NCBI GenBank assembly: GCA_934754425.1
Contig: CAKVIN010000004.1
Location: 1 to 64,000, forward strand
Length of the DNA stretch: 64,000 bases
From: an uncultured Candidatus Melainabacteria bacterium
GTDB taxonomy: Bacteria; Cyanobacteriota; Vampirovibrionia; Gastranaerophilales; Gastranaerophilaceae
Reading direction: 5' to 3'
Part shown: in pieces, positions 34,082 through 43,761 of the stretch
Layout of the letters: each line of letters opens with the position of its first letter
Numbering within the stretch: position 1 is the first letter of the stretch
The notes under the pieces: generated by a model
The model's database searches: none
What the model was told of the DNA's origin: nothing
Seen by the model: only the letters and a program-made list of their open reading frames with translations
Translations under genes and position numbers: made by a program

Positions 34082-34695
34082 TCAGAAAAATCCTTAACTT
34101 CTTTAATAATTTCTTTTGTTCTACTTGTAATTTCTTTTGGGGTAAAACCCTGATAAAAATCACGTCCGATACCAACAGCCGATGCCCCAGCTTTGATATA
34201 AGTTACTGCTTGAGAAAGTTTGATATTTCCCATTGGCATAAGGCTCAAAAATGGCATTTGCCTAAGAATATCTTCTATATATTGAACCCCGCCCATAGCA
34301 TCCGCAGGATACAATTTGATAAGCGGAATTCTTGATTTCCACGCAATATAAGCTTCATTCGCAGTCGAAGCACCAGCTATAAATGGAACACGTTTATTTT
34401 TAGTGATTTTCACCATATTCATTTGGAATATTGGAGATGCAATCATTTTTGCACCACATTCAAAAGCCGCATCAGCCTGCATTGATGTAATGATACCTCC
34501 GGCACAAACGGTTGCAAATTTAGAAACTTCCGCAATTGCTTTGTACAAAGTCGGATTTTCAACATTAATCTCCAAAATTCTTATTCCACCGTCAATCAAT
34601 GCCTTTGAAATTTCTATTGCTTCTTCCGGCTCTTTTGTTCTAATTATCGGAAAAAGCTTATCTTGTTTGATTATCTCAATATAATTTTCACTCAT
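34066..34695 (-). CDS. eda: KDPG/KHG aldolase
   Basis: Splits 2-keto-3-deoxy-6-phosphogluconate to pyruvate and glyceraldehyde 3-phosphate. The 209-residue TIM-barrel protein has FPIIRTKEPEEAI, LEINVENP with the catalytic Glu, CAGGIITS, and the Schiff-base Lys in LIKLYPADAMGG, then GNIKLSQ and AVGIG. Length normal. With kdgK it makes a two-step route from KDG into glycolysis. Confidence 0.9.
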   Translation of the reverse strand: MSENYIEIIKQDKLFPIIRTKEPEEAIEISKALIDGGIRILEINVENPTLYKAIAEVSKFATVCAGGIITSMQADAAFECGAKMIASPIFQMNMVKITKNKRVPFIAGASTANEAYIAWKSRIPLIKLYPADAMGGVQYIEDILRQMPFLSLMPMGNIKLSQAVTYIKAGASAVGIGRDFYQGFTPKEITSRTKEIIKEVKDFSEWMQK

Positions 34696-34776
34696 TTGTA
34701 TGTATCCTTTTCTACTAATTTATTATATCATGAAAAGGTAAGTCAAACTTTTAAAGAAAGAATTCGGGGTTTTGTG

Positions 34777-36759
34777 TTGAAAAAGATTAAACTTTTATTA
34801 ATGGGCTTAATAATATTAACTTGTTTATTTTTTGCCTATTTTGTTACATATACATTTGTAGAACCTAAAGCATACGATTTTATGATAAGCCATGTTTTAA
34901 CGGAAAAAGTTCCTTTCGACAAAAATAAACAAACATATGGCAGTGATGACGTTGTTTTGGTAGTTATTGATAAAAAAACCATAGAAAAATATCGTTGGCC
35001 ATGGCGACGTGATTTATATTGCAAAATATATGAATATTTCAAAAAATACGCTAAACCTGATGTAATTTTACACGATACACTAATTGCCAGTCTTGATATA
35101 GAAAATCCCGATGCTGATTCAAAATTTTTTGCGTCCATAGATAAAATGGATAATCTCGTAATGGGATTTATGCCTAATGTTGTAGGATGGGAAAATACTG
35201 ATTTCGGTAAAAAATATGATGAAATGTTTACAAAATATGCCGTAAATTCAATCAACAAAATTACACTTCCAAGTTATGGTTATTGGAGCTTTTTACCTTT
35301 TCCAAAACCTTATTTTAATGTAGTTAAACATTGCGGTTCGGTATCAATGATTCCGGGGTTTATTGATGGAAATGTTTCTTCTTATGCTATGGATGAAATT
35401 ATTAGAAATCATGAATATATTATCAGATATCAAGACAAAATTTATCCTTCTGTAGCAATGGAGGGATTTTTAATCAAAAACAATAATCCCCAAATGGTAG
35501 TTTCAAATTCACATATTTATTTTCCTGAATTAAATTATAAAATAAAACAAAAAAGCACGATATATCAATCAATCGTACCTTTAAGATTTTATAAATTAAA
35601 CGACCAAGGATACACACACAAAAAATATTCTGCAGTTGATATATTAGATTCTTATGACGCTATTACTTCCGGCAAAAAACCTATAATAAATCCAGAAATA
35701 TTCAAAAACAAAATTGTTATTTTTGGCGCAAATGTTCCTGCCGGTAGTGGCTTGAACGATAACAAAAACACTCCTATTATATCACATCACCCAGGAGTTG
35801 ATATTCAAGCAACAGCAACAGATAATATTTTACACAATGATTTTCTTAAAATCGTTCCCAAATTCTTAAACATTCTACTTATGATTTTAGGAATGACACT
35901 CATTTATATTCTTATCCGTGTTAATGATTTATTCAAATCAATTGCTCTTTCAATAGGATTAATTGGCGGATATTTTCTATTTGCTGCTATGTGTTATTAT
36001 TTCAAAATTGTTACTTTTGTAATCACTCCTCCGGTAATGTTTGTAATAACGATGCTTATCGGATATACTCACAAATTTGTATTAGAAAACAGAAGTAAAG
36101 AAAAAGTAAAATTTGCAATGGGAAAATACATGTCCCAAGACGTTATGAAACGTGTAATTATGAATATTGATAACCTTGGTTTGGGCGGGAAAAAAGCAAC
36201 TGTAACAGTTTTATTCTCTGACATCCGTGGATTTACTTCTATGTCAGAACAAATGTCTGCACAACAGGTTTCTGAAATCTTAAACGAATATTTCACGGAA
36301 ATGGAACCTATAATTACAAAATATAATGGTATTATCAACAAATTTATTGGTGATGCTGTTATGGCGATTTTTGGCGAACCTATTCAAGATAAAGAGCATG
36401 CTTCAAATGCAGTAAAATGCGGTTATGAAATGCTTTTGAAGGTTAAAGAACTTCAAAAAAAATGGGCAACAGAAGGAAAACCAAAAATAGACATTGGCAT
36501 TGGTATTAATACAGGTGAAGTTTTTGTAGGAAATATCGGTTCAATAAATCGTATGGAATACACAGTTATTGGCGATACCGTAAATCTTGCAAGCCGTCTG
36601 GAAAGTTATAATAAGGTTTATAAAACAAAAATGCTAATAAGTAGTTCTACATATGAAGCAACTAAAAGTTTTATTGATGTTATAAAAATTTCTGACGTTG
36701 AAATAAGAGGTAAATCACACAAAATGAATATTTATGAAGTATTGAAAGTGAATGAATAA
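34777..36759 (+). CDS. Adenylate/guanylate cyclase with CHASE2 sensor domain
   Basis: A class III nucleotidyl cyclase with an extracytoplasmic CHASE2 sensor. From the TTG start at 34777, 7 nt after GGGG, the protein is about 660 residues: a first membrane helix (LLLMGLIILTCLFFAYFV), CHASE2 (about 35-335, with PEIFKNKIVIFGA), three membrane helices (about 355-440), then the cyclase domain (VTVLFSDIRGFTSMSEQM with the first metal Asp, FIGDAVMAIFGEP, IGINTGEVFVGNIGS, TVIGDTVNLASRLE). A GTG 3 nt earlier is equally possible; an ATG at 34663 would overlap eda and add atypical residues. The ligand is unknown. Confidence 0.88.
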   Translation: MKKIKLLLMGLIILTCLFFAYFVTYTFVEPKAYDFMISHVLTEKVPFDKNKQTYGSDDVVLVVIDKKTIEKYRWPWRRDLYCKIYEYFKKYAKPDVILHDTLIASLDIENPDADSKFFASIDKMDNLVMGFMPNVVGWENTDFGKKYDEMFTKYAVNSINKITLPSYGYWSFLPFPKPYFNVVKHCGSVSMIPGFIDGNVSSYAMDEIIRNHEYIIRYQDKIYPSVAMEGFLIKNNNPQMVVSNSHIYFPELNYKIKQKSTIYQSIVPLRFYKLNDQGYTHKKYSAVDILDSYDAITSGKKPIINPEIFKNKIVIFGANVPAGSGLNDNKNTPIISHHPGVDIQATATDNILHNDFLKIVPKFLNILLMILGMTLIYILIRVNDLFKSIALSIGLIGGYFLFAAMCYYFKIVTFVITPPVMFVITMLIGYTHKFVLENRSKEKVKFAMGKYMSQDVMKRVIMNIDNLGLGGKKATVTVLFSDIRGFTSMSEQMSAQQVSEILNEYFTEMEPIITKYNGIINKFIGDAVMAIFGEPIQDKEHASNAVKCGYEMLLKVKELQKKWATEGKPKIDIGIGINTGEVFVGNIGSINRMEYTVIGDTVNLASRLESYNKVYKTKMLISSSTYEATKSFIDVIKISDVEIRGKSHKMNIYEVLKVNE

Positions 36760-36822
36760 ATTTTTAAAAGATTTTCTTTTTCAAAACTAACAAATTTATT
36801 TTTCAGAGGTTTTATACTAATT

Positions 36823-37416
36823 ATGATAATAAATAAAATAAATACTATTAATAATCTTAATTTTAGAGCAAAATATTTAAGTAATGTAAATATAGATAAA
36901 TTAAATTCTAAAAATGGAAAATTTGAGCCTGAAGAAGTTTCTTTAGTTGAATTTGACCCTAAAAACATGTTTGATACAATGGCAATATGTTATACTCCCA
37001 GAAATTGGCCAAGAGAACAGTTTGCCTCTGCAATAGCATATCAAGCTATGTTAATGTCAGAAAATCCATATGAAGATGAACCTGATTCAATTTATATTAT
37101 GACGCAACAAAAAGATAATTTTGATTATTTAGATGATTCAAAAATATTGGGTTTGGCAGAAATCGAAAAAGAAAACAAAGGAGTATATAGATTAAACTAT
37201 ATACAAACTGATCCGGAAAAATCAAGTTTTATGAATTCACGTTCTGAATATAAGAATATTGGGAAAAAAATGCTTGATTTTTTAAAAACAAAATATACAA
37301 ATAGCACAATTAAATTAAATGCTGCAAATAATACTGTCGCTAAATGGTATGAAAAAAACGGATTCAAATTGCGAGATAGTGATAAAAGATTGTATGAATG
37401 GCGCAAAACAATTTAA
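36823..37416 (+). CDS. GNAT-like acetyltransferase with N-terminal FRA motif
   Basis: The 197-residue protein begins MIINKINTINNLNFRAKYLS, with the FRA motif at 14-16. The C-terminal half resembles a GNAT N-acetyltransferase: ILGLAEIEKE, YIQTDPEKSS, NIGKKMLDFLKTKY (acetyl-CoA loop region, divergent), NTVAKWYEKNGFKL at the end. The substrate is unknown. It shares only the N-terminal motif with unrelated neighbours. Confidence 0.68.
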   Translation: MIINKINTINNLNFRAKYLSNVNIDKLNSKNGKFEPEEVSLVEFDPKNMFDTMAICYTPRNWPREQFASAIAYQAMLMSENPYEDEPDSIYIMTQQKDNFDYLDDSKILGLAEIEKENKGVYRLNYIQTDPEKSSFMNSRSEYKNIGKKMLDFLKTKYTNSTIKLNAANNTVAKWYEKNGFKLRDSDKRLYEWRKTI

Positions 37417-38405
37417 CATTTAGTTTTTAATTTATTGCGCAAAGGTTCTATTCGTTCTGCAAGTATTGTTGAAATAAAAGGAATTAAAATATAATAGACA
37501 CTTCCGATTAATAAAATCGGTTTTGCAATTTTTATTCCCTGAACTTGCTTATCAACATTTGGTAAACCTTTGTTCGCTTTTTTAAAGTTTTCAATAAATT
37601 TTTCAGTCGGCTTTTGCGTTAATTTATCCAGAAGATAGCTGCTTATAATACTCAACGTGGTTGAAATTCCTGCATTATATATCAATGTATTTTTTCTTTC
37701 ATCCGGTAATTTCTTACTATTTTTTGTTTGATGAATAAAAGTTGCTGTTGCTATAGTATCTGTCGCAGCAATAATATGCATAGGGAAATTTGAATCTTTA
37801 TATCTTTCAGAAAACTTTTGCATCCAATTTTTGTCCAAAACTTTGCCTAATCTGTTAGTCAAATTATTTTTACCTCTGAATGAAATATTTTGCTCTTTAT
37901 TATTTTCTTTATTATTCTTTCGTTTTTCATGATTAAATAATGGCAAAATATAAGGAAGTCCTGCACTTGTTAAAATTGCTTTTGGCATAGCAATAACAAG
38001 TCCCAAACCAAGCTTAAACATTTGTGTTGCCAAATTATAACTTTTAGATTGTGTAAGTGTTTTATTTTCTTTAGTAAAAAATTTAATAGTTTTTTTATCT
38101 AAATATTTTTCAGGATTATTATCTATTTTTTTTATAAAATTAGCAAACGGAACTGAGATTGCATACGTTAAGCCATATCCTACAGCACTGGATGATATTG
38201 ATTTTGCACAAGCAATTTTTTTATTTTCTTTATCGGTTTTAGGCGCAAGCCATATTGCTGCCGGTCTTACACAAGTCGAAAAAGCAAGAATCGTTGCAGC
38301 AGAAAATAAAGTGCCATTATCTGAGGCAAACTCTAAACTGCGCTTAAATACTTTATTAGTATAAATACTTTTGAATGAGATATCCCTATTTGAATTTACT
38401 TTCAT
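37413..38405 (-). CDS. Membrane protein with N-terminal FKS motif
   Basis: Not recognised. The 330-residue protein begins MKVNSNRDISFKSIYTN (FKS at 11-13) and has hydrophobic segments near 35-50 (LFSAATILAFSTCVRPAAIWL), 70-88, 130-150, 220-235 (ATDTIATATFIH) and 300-322 (PILLIGSVYYILIPFISTIL). The FSTCVRPAAI block recalls the PRSI/PRTI block of the pair at 10596 and 12247, so it may be a distant relative. The 3' end overlaps the GNAT gene by 4 bp, convergent. Confidence 0.68.
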   Translation of the reverse strand: MKVNSNRDISFKSIYTNKVFKRSLEFASDNGTLFSAATILAFSTCVRPAAIWLAPKTDKENKKIACAKSISSSAVGYGLTYAISVPFANFIKKIDNNPEKYLDKKTIKFFTKENKTLTQSKSYNLATQMFKLGLGLVIAMPKAILTSAGLPYILPLFNHEKRKNNKENNKEQNISFRGKNNLTNRLGKVLDKNWMQKFSERYKDSNFPMHIIAATDTIATATFIHQTKNSKKLPDERKNTLIYNAGISTTLSIISSYLLDKLTQKPTEKFIENFKKANKGLPNVDKQVQGIKIAKPILLIGSVYYILIPFISTILAERIEPLRNKLKTKC

Positions 38406-38429
38406 CTATTTTTATTAGATAACATAAAT

Positions 38430-39104
38430 ATGACCGTTAATAAACCTTGGAAAAATTATGAAAAATTTGGGCTCGGTATTATTTATTTAATACTGGCTTT
38501 AAATTTATTTATTTTTAATGATAGTCCTATTGCTGTAACTTCAGCATTTTTTGGAATTACGTACACATTTTTAGCAGGAAAAGGAAATCCGATTTGTTAT
38601 TTATTTGGGATAACAGGCTCTAGTTTTTATGGCTATCTTGCTTTTCATAACGCACTTTGGGGAAATCTATTATTGTATATGGGATATTACATTCCTATGC
38701 AAGTAATTGGATTTTTCAAATGGAATTCTCACTTAAAAAAAGGATGTTCTGAAATAATAAAAACTTCTTTATCAAAAAAAGAAAAAATCATATTGTCATT
38801 TATAACAATAATTTTGACAATAATTGCAATTATTATTTTATATTACACACACGACAAAAATCCAATAATAGACGGCATTACGACTGTGTTTTCATTAGCT
38901 GGCATGTATTTAACCGTAAAAAGAGCTATCGAACAATGGTGCATTTGGATATTTGTTAACGGACTTTCCGCTATTATGTGGGGCATGATAGCTTTCAGCG
39001 GAGAAAAAGTTTATTCTACAGTAATTATGTGGAGTGTGTACTTTTTGCTTGGTATTTATTTTTATTTCTGTTGGAAAAAAGAACTTACACAAAACAATTC
39101 TTAA
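38430..39104 (+). CDS. pnuC: Nicotinamide riboside / nicotinamide transporter PnuC
   Basis: The 224-residue protein has about seven membrane helices and the family hallmarks GNPICYLFGITGSSFYGYLAF and GYYIPMQVIGFFKWN, with EQWCIWIFVNGLSAIMW near the end. It takes up an NAD precursor. The 24-bp divergent gap to 38405 contains no clear ribosome-binding site for either gene. Confidence 0.9.
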   Translation: MTVNKPWKNYEKFGLGIIYLILALNLFIFNDSPIAVTSAFFGITYTFLAGKGNPICYLFGITGSSFYGYLAFHNALWGNLLLYMGYYIPMQVIGFFKWNSHLKKGCSEIIKTSLSKKEKIILSFITIILTIIAIIILYYTHDKNPIIDGITTVFSLAGMYLTVKRAIEQWCIWIFVNGLSAIMWGMIAFSGEKVYSTVIMWSVYFLLGIYFYFCWKKELTQNNS

Positions 39105-41680
39105 AATAAATTTAATTGAGGAGTATCCACTTCAATTTCTGCTTCTTTTTTACGACCGGCAAGGTTCTTAGAGAAATCTTTCTGCATTTTAACCATAAGC
39201 TCTTCAGAACGCTTGATTACTGCATTAGGTAAACCTGCCATTTTGGCTACTTGAATACCATAACTCTTGCTTGCCCCACCAGGGACAATCTTTCTTAAGA
39301 ATTCAATTTCACCATTTTCTTCACTTATTGTAATTCTATAATTCTTAATTTGTGGGAATGTTTTTGTCATAACATTTAATTCGTGATAGTGAGTCGCAAA
39401 AATACATCTTGCACCGATTTTTGAAGCTATATATTCTGCAACTGACCAAGCTATAGCAACACCATCGTAGGTACTTGTTCCACGCCCTATTTCGTCTATA
39501 AGAATAAGACTTTTTTGTGTTGCGTTATTTAATATGCAAGCTGTTTCAGACATTTCTACCATAAAAGTTGATTTACCAAGTGTTAAATCATCACTTGCAC
39601 CAACACGAGTGAAAATTTTATCAACAATTCCAATTTGTCCATAATCCGCAGGAATAAAAGAACCTATTTGCGCAAGAATTGCAATTAAAGCGTTCTGGCG
39701 CATATAAGTCGATTTACCTGCCATATTTGGGCCTGTTAAAATCATGAATTGTGTTTTTGATTTATCACTGCTAGAAAGTTCAATGTCATTCGCTACATAC
39801 GTTCCAAGCGGTAAAATTTGTTCTAAAACGGGATGTCGTCCGTTTTTTATAATAAAATCACCAGTTTCATTGAGTTCCGGACAAATATAATTTTGTTCTG
39901 TTGCAACAGTTGCAAAAGAAGTGAACACGTCAAGCTCTGCAATGCATTCTGCTGTTTCTCTGATTAGAGTTACAAATTCTTTTGAGTAATCTCTAAATTT
40001 ACTGAATAATTTATGCTCAAGCTCAAACGCTTTTACCTGTGCGGTTAAAACCTCATCCTCATGTTTTTTAAGTTCATCTGTGATAAATCTTTCTGCGCCG
40101 GTCAAAGTTTGTTTTCTAATATAATCAGGTGGAACTTTGCTTAAGTTTGAATTTGTAACTTCTATAAAGTAACCGAATACTCTATTGTAGCCAACTTTAA
40201 GAATATTAATACCTGTTCTGTCTTTTTCTCTTTGTTCAAAATCCCTAAGCCAATTTTCGCCATTGTACATCAAATCTCTAAGATAATCCAAATCAGAGCT
40301 TACACCGGATTTAATCACTCCACCTTCTTTTATAGTAATCGGTGCATCTTCTTTTATTGTTTTTTCAATAATTTCTGCATAATCACTCAATTTATCTAAA
40401 TCATTTTCTATATTAGAAAATATCTTCAAATCAACAGATTTAACTATTTCTACTAATTCCGGCAATGCTTGTAGTGATGTTTTTAGACTCAAAAAATCTC
40501 TCGGAGTCGCAGAAATATTACTCAATTTAGTAGAAAGTCGTTGAATATCATAAATCCCTCTAAGCTTTGATTGAATATCATATCTTACGGAAGAATTTTC
40601 TACAAGACTTTTTACAACTTCTTGACGTTTAAGAATACGGTTTAAGTCTTTTAGCGGCTGACAAATCCAAGATTTAAGAAGTCTTGCGCCCATGTTTGTA
40701 GAAGTTTTATCAATCGCCCATAATAAAGAACCGTATTTATTTTTTTCTCTAAGTGTTTCTGTAAGTTCTAAATTTTTTCGAGTTCCTGCATCAATTGACA
40801 TGTATTCAGAAAGTTCATACGTTTCAATTCTTTCAAATTTCGGAAACCCTTCTTTTGTGTTTTCCCAAATATAAGCCAACAATCCTGCTGCTGCTCTAAA
40901 ACCAATAGGACAAGTATTATATCCGATTGCATCTAAATCAGCTATTTTAAAAACTTGTTTTAGGTTTTCTTTAGCAAAATTTTCTTCAAAAACTTTTTCC
41001 GGAACTTTTGAACAGTTATAAATATTCAATATTTCATCAGGCAAATCAACGGTTTCTTCCGGCACAATTTGAAACGGCTGAAGTTTCATTTTTTTTGCTT
41101 GTGCTACAATTTCTGCCGGCTGAATTCTTGCAAGCTCGGTTAACAATGTTTCGAAATTCAATTGAGTTGCTTTAAATTCTCCTGTAGAGATATCTGTGTA
41201 TGCAAATCCCCATTTCTCTTCTTTTCCGTCTTTGGCTTTATAGATTGCGCACATATAATTGTTACTGTTTTGGTTAAGAAAATTGCTTTCCAAAATAGTT
41301 CCGGCGGTAATTATTCTAACTACACCACGTTTTACAATACCTTTTGCCAATTTTGGGTCTTCTAATTGTTCGCAAATAGCAACTTTGATATCTTTTGCAA
41401 CAAGTTTTTCAAGATATCCGTCAATCGCTTTAATAGGAATTCCTGCAAGCGGAATTCTGCCTAACTTCGCACCACAATCACGACCTGTCAGAGTTAATTC
41501 GAGCTCTCTGGACATCGTAACAGCATCTTCAAAAAAGGTTTCATAAAAATCACCCATTCTGTAAAGAAGCAAACAATCAGGATGTTCACGCTTAATTTCC
41601 AAAAACTTCTGCATTGCAGGAGTAGCGTCTTCTATATTTACATCACTCGTATTAACTAGATTGATTTCAGGTTTTGTCAT
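39101..41680 (-). CDS. mutS: DNA mismatch repair protein MutS
   Basis: Mismatch recognition ATPase. With the start at 41680 (MTKPEINLV) it is 859 residues. The mismatch-binding domain has LLLYRMGDFYETFFEDA, including the Phe-x-Glu-type segment; the connector, lever and clamp follow; the ATPase has Walker A GPNMAGKSTYMRQ, LILIDEIGRGTSTYDG and FATHYHEL. An in-frame upstream start would add 12 residues that overlap the promoter. TTGCAC-17-TACAAT lies 7 nt upstream and no ribosome-binding site exists, so translation is probably leaderless. Confidence 0.96.
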   Translation of the reverse strand: MTKPEINLVNTSDVNIEDATPAMQKFLEIKREHPDCLLLYRMGDFYETFFEDAVTMSRELELTLTGRDCGAKLGRIPLAGIPIKAIDGYLEKLVAKDIKVAICEQLEDPKLAKGIVKRGVVRIITAGTILESNFLNQNSNNYMCAIYKAKDGKEEKWGFAYTDISTGEFKATQLNFETLLTELARIQPAEIVAQAKKMKLQPFQIVPEETVDLPDEILNIYNCSKVPEKVFEENFAKENLKQVFKIADLDAIGYNTCPIGFRAAAGLLAYIWENTKEGFPKFERIETYELSEYMSIDAGTRKNLELTETLREKNKYGSLLWAIDKTSTNMGARLLKSWICQPLKDLNRILKRQEVVKSLVENSSVRYDIQSKLRGIYDIQRLSTKLSNISATPRDFLSLKTSLQALPELVEIVKSVDLKIFSNIENDLDKLSDYAEIIEKTIKEDAPITIKEGGVIKSGVSSDLDYLRDLMYNGENWLRDFEQREKDRTGINILKVGYNRVFGYFIEVTNSNLSKVPPDYIRKQTLTGAERFITDELKKHEDEVLTAQVKAFELEHKLFSKFRDYSKEFVTLIRETAECIAELDVFTSFATVATEQNYICPELNETGDFIIKNGRHPVLEQILPLGTYVANDIELSSSDKSKTQFMILTGPNMAGKSTYMRQNALIAILAQIGSFIPADYGQIGIVDKIFTRVGASDDLTLGKSTFMVEMSETACILNNATQKSLILIDEIGRGTSTYDGVAIAWSVAEYIASKIGARCIFATHYHELNVMTKTFPQIKNYRITISEENGEIEFLRKIVPGGASKSYGIQVAKMAGLPNAVIKRSEELMVKMQKDFSKNLAGRKKEAEIEVDTPQLNLF

Positions 41681-41687
41681 AGATATA

Positions 41688-41716
41688 ATTGTACTAAATA
41701 TACACAAGAGGTGCAA
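41688..41716 (-). promoter_or_regulatory. Promoter giving a leaderless mutS transcript
   Basis: On the minus strand TTGCAC (41716-41711), 17-bp spacer, TACAAT (41693-41688), then exactly 7 nt to the ATG. Confidence 0.6.
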
Positions 41717-41719
41717 GTA

Positions 41720-42334
41720 ATGTTGAGATTAATAAAGATAATTTTTAACGCATTTTTACTTGTTCTTGCCATTATAGGGTTTAACGCTATTGGCGGACAA
41801 AAATATGTAGAAGCCGTAAAAGTTAGTGTAACTGAATTCATCCAAGAACACGCATTTGAAAATGCTAAAAAGATTGGTAATTTTTCAGGTTTAAATGAAG
41901 AATTTCAAATTGATAACGCAGTAAATCTTGTAGGATATAAAGCTGTTATGGCGGAACATAAAGCTTCAGGACAAAAAATGATTATTGTTGATTCCGGCAA
42001 AAAACCACTCTTAACTCAACAAGATATCCAAAGTAATAATGTTGATAAAAAATTAAAAGATTTATCAGAAAAATTTAAGTATCAAGCAATCACTGTTCAA
42101 GATATTAAAATAACTAATCGTGGAAACATGAATATTTACGGCAAGTCAGTTCCTTATGCTAAATTTGAAGCTCACGTTACTAAGCTCCCATTTTCTGATA
42201 TATCAGGAGTTATAGCAAGCGTAACAACATCTGACGGTTCAGAAAAGTTAGCATTATCTGTTAGTGAAAAGAAAAAATATTCACAACTGATTACAAATGA
42301 GTTTTATAGAGGCGTAAAAGAAACAGAAAAATAA
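41720..42334 (+). CDS. Single-pass or secreted protein of unknown function
   Basis: Not recognised. With ATG at 41720, 6 nt after AGGTG, the protein has 204 residues, an N-terminal hydrophobic helix (about 4-24, LIKIIFNAFLLVLAIIGFNAI) that acts as signal or anchor, and a soluble domain with alternating helices and strands (IDNAVNLVGYKAVMAEHKA, AITVQDIKITNRGNMNIYGKSVPYAKFEAHV). An upstream GTG at 41711 overlaps the ribosome-binding site. Divergent from mutS. Confidence 0.7.
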   Translation: MLRLIKIIFNAFLLVLAIIGFNAIGGQKYVEAVKVSVTEFIQEHAFENAKKIGNFSGLNEEFQIDNAVNLVGYKAVMAEHKASGQKMIIVDSGKKPLLTQQDIQSNNVDKKLKDLSEKFKYQAITVQDIKITNRGNMNIYGKSVPYAKFEAHVTKLPFSDISGVIASVTTSDGSEKLALSVSEKKKYSQLITNEFYRGVKETEK

Positions 42335-42346
42335 ATATTTCAAACA

Positions 42347-42375
42347 AAAAGAGTTGGCATTAAACCAACTCTTTT
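42347..42375. terminator. Bidirectional terminator
   Basis: AAAAGAGTTGG (42347-42357) / CCAACTCTTTT (42365-42375) between convergent genes. Confidence 0.9.
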
Positions 42376-42394
42376 AAATATAACTTTAAATTTA

Positions 42395-43747
42395 TTAATC
42401 TTGTTTTTTACCGAATAAAACTTTGATTTTATCCCAAAAACTTAAATCTTCAAAATCTACACTGGAAGAATTTACTGTACTTGTAGTTGTGGTTCTTGTT
42501 TTTGAACCTGAAACATCCATAAGTTTATTAGTCTTGCTTGCAGCTTCACCGTTCATTTTCATAGCTTCTTCTAGATATTTAACTTTGAATGGATGTTTCT
42601 TTAAGTCTGCATCAGCAACATCTTTTAATGAAGCACTAAAGATTTTGCTTGCTTCTTTTGCAATAAGTTCGATTTCACCGTTAGAATAACCATTTTTTTG
42701 AAGTTTTTTAGCAAAAGATTTGAATGCAGAAGTTTTATAAAATTTTTCATCAACCGCACCGATATTTTTCATGTACATTTCTAACAATGCAGGTACTTGC
42801 TTTTTGTCAGGAAGAGGTACTTCAATTTTGTTATTAAATCTTCTTAATGCAATCGGGTCAACAATACCGTTTTTAGGGTGATAATTAGAAGTTGCGATTA
42901 CTGTAACATTTGAACATTTTTCTCTAAGTTTATCTAAACCTGTCAAAACCGCTGCTCTTGATTTTGCGACTTCTTCTGCACCGTGAGCTCCATCCGGAAC
43001 TTTTCTCATAACTGCATCGATTTCATCAATACATACCACGAATTTCTTATCTTTTTGAGCATTAGCTTGAGCAATAATATTGTCAAAACAACTGCTAATT
43101 CTCATACTTGCTGCATCTTTATAAGGTGAACCTAAATCAGGATATTTGATACAAGTGAACATTGAACCTGTTTCTTGCGCAAATTGTTTCGCTACATAAG
43201 TTTTACCGGTACCACCATGCCCATATAAATACATAATATCCATATTATTACCGGCTCCACCCCATTTTTTAGCTTCTGCAGACAATTTATTATTTTCAAT
43301 AATTGACTTAAATGCTTTTTTCAAAGATTTTGATGTTGTATCGGAATCTAAAGACGCAACACTATTTTTTCCTATAAAATTTTCCCATTTTAATTTTACA
43401 TTAGTCATTTCTTTTAATGCATCATCCGCTTGTTTAGCAGCTTCTTTTGCACCATTTTTGGTTAAATGCTTAATTCCAAATAACCCTAACACTCCAACTG
43501 CTGCTGTTGCCAAAAATCCTGTTGCTATACCAACTTGTGCTAACACTCCGGCTTTATTCCATCTTTCTTGGCTTCTAGCTTTTTTTTCTGCTTGATTTTC
43601 TGCTATTGCCTGCATCATAAAAACATCATCATTTAACGCATTTTCTGGCATTGGCTCTGTATAACGATTATTATAATTTACGTTATTTGGCTGTCCAATC
43701 TTTTGTGCTTCTGCTCTGAAATTTATTGTACTTACTGGAATTGTCAT
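42395..43747 (-). CDS. Membrane-anchored AAA+ ATPase with N-terminal FRA motif (second of a pair)
   Basis: The 450-residue protein begins MTIPVSTINFRAEAQKIG (FRA at 10-12), has a membrane helix about 66-92 (VLAQVGIATGFLATAAVGVLGLF) and one AAA+ domain (about 135-390): Walker A GHGGTGKT, Walker B VVCIDEIDAVM, sensor 1 VIATSNY, arginine finger region PIALRRFNNKIEVPLP. The C terminus is Ser/Thr-rich. The core resembles FtsH/katanin-type AAA modules but no protease domain follows. GGAGC precedes the ATG; 14 bp separate it from the upstream paralogue, so they form an operon. Confidence 0.85.
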   Translation of the reverse strand: MTIPVSTINFRAEAQKIGQPNNVNYNNRYTEPMPENALNDDVFMMQAIAENQAEKKARSQERWNKAGVLAQVGIATGFLATAAVGVLGLFGIKHLTKNGAKEAAKQADDALKEMTNVKLKWENFIGKNSVASLDSDTTSKSLKKAFKSIIENNKLSAEAKKWGGAGNNMDIMYLYGHGGTGKTYVAKQFAQETGSMFTCIKYPDLGSPYKDAASMRISSCFDNIIAQANAQKDKKFVVCIDEIDAVMRKVPDGAHGAEEVAKSRAAVLTGLDKLREKCSNVTVIATSNYHPKNGIVDPIALRRFNNKIEVPLPDKKQVPALLEMYMKNIGAVDEKFYKTSAFKSFAKKLQKNGYSNGEIELIAKEASKIFSASLKDVADADLKKHPFKVKYLEEAMKMNGEAASKTNKLMDVSGSKTRTTTTSTVNSSSVDFEDLSFWDKIKVLFGKKQD

Positions 43748-43761
43748 TATTTGCTCCTTGT

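Noticed and set aside
34663..34776. Upstream ATG start for the CHASE2 cyclase gene.
   Set aside because: It would overlap the eda start region and add residues that are not typical of the family; the GGGG-preceded GTG/TTG at 34774-34777 fits better.
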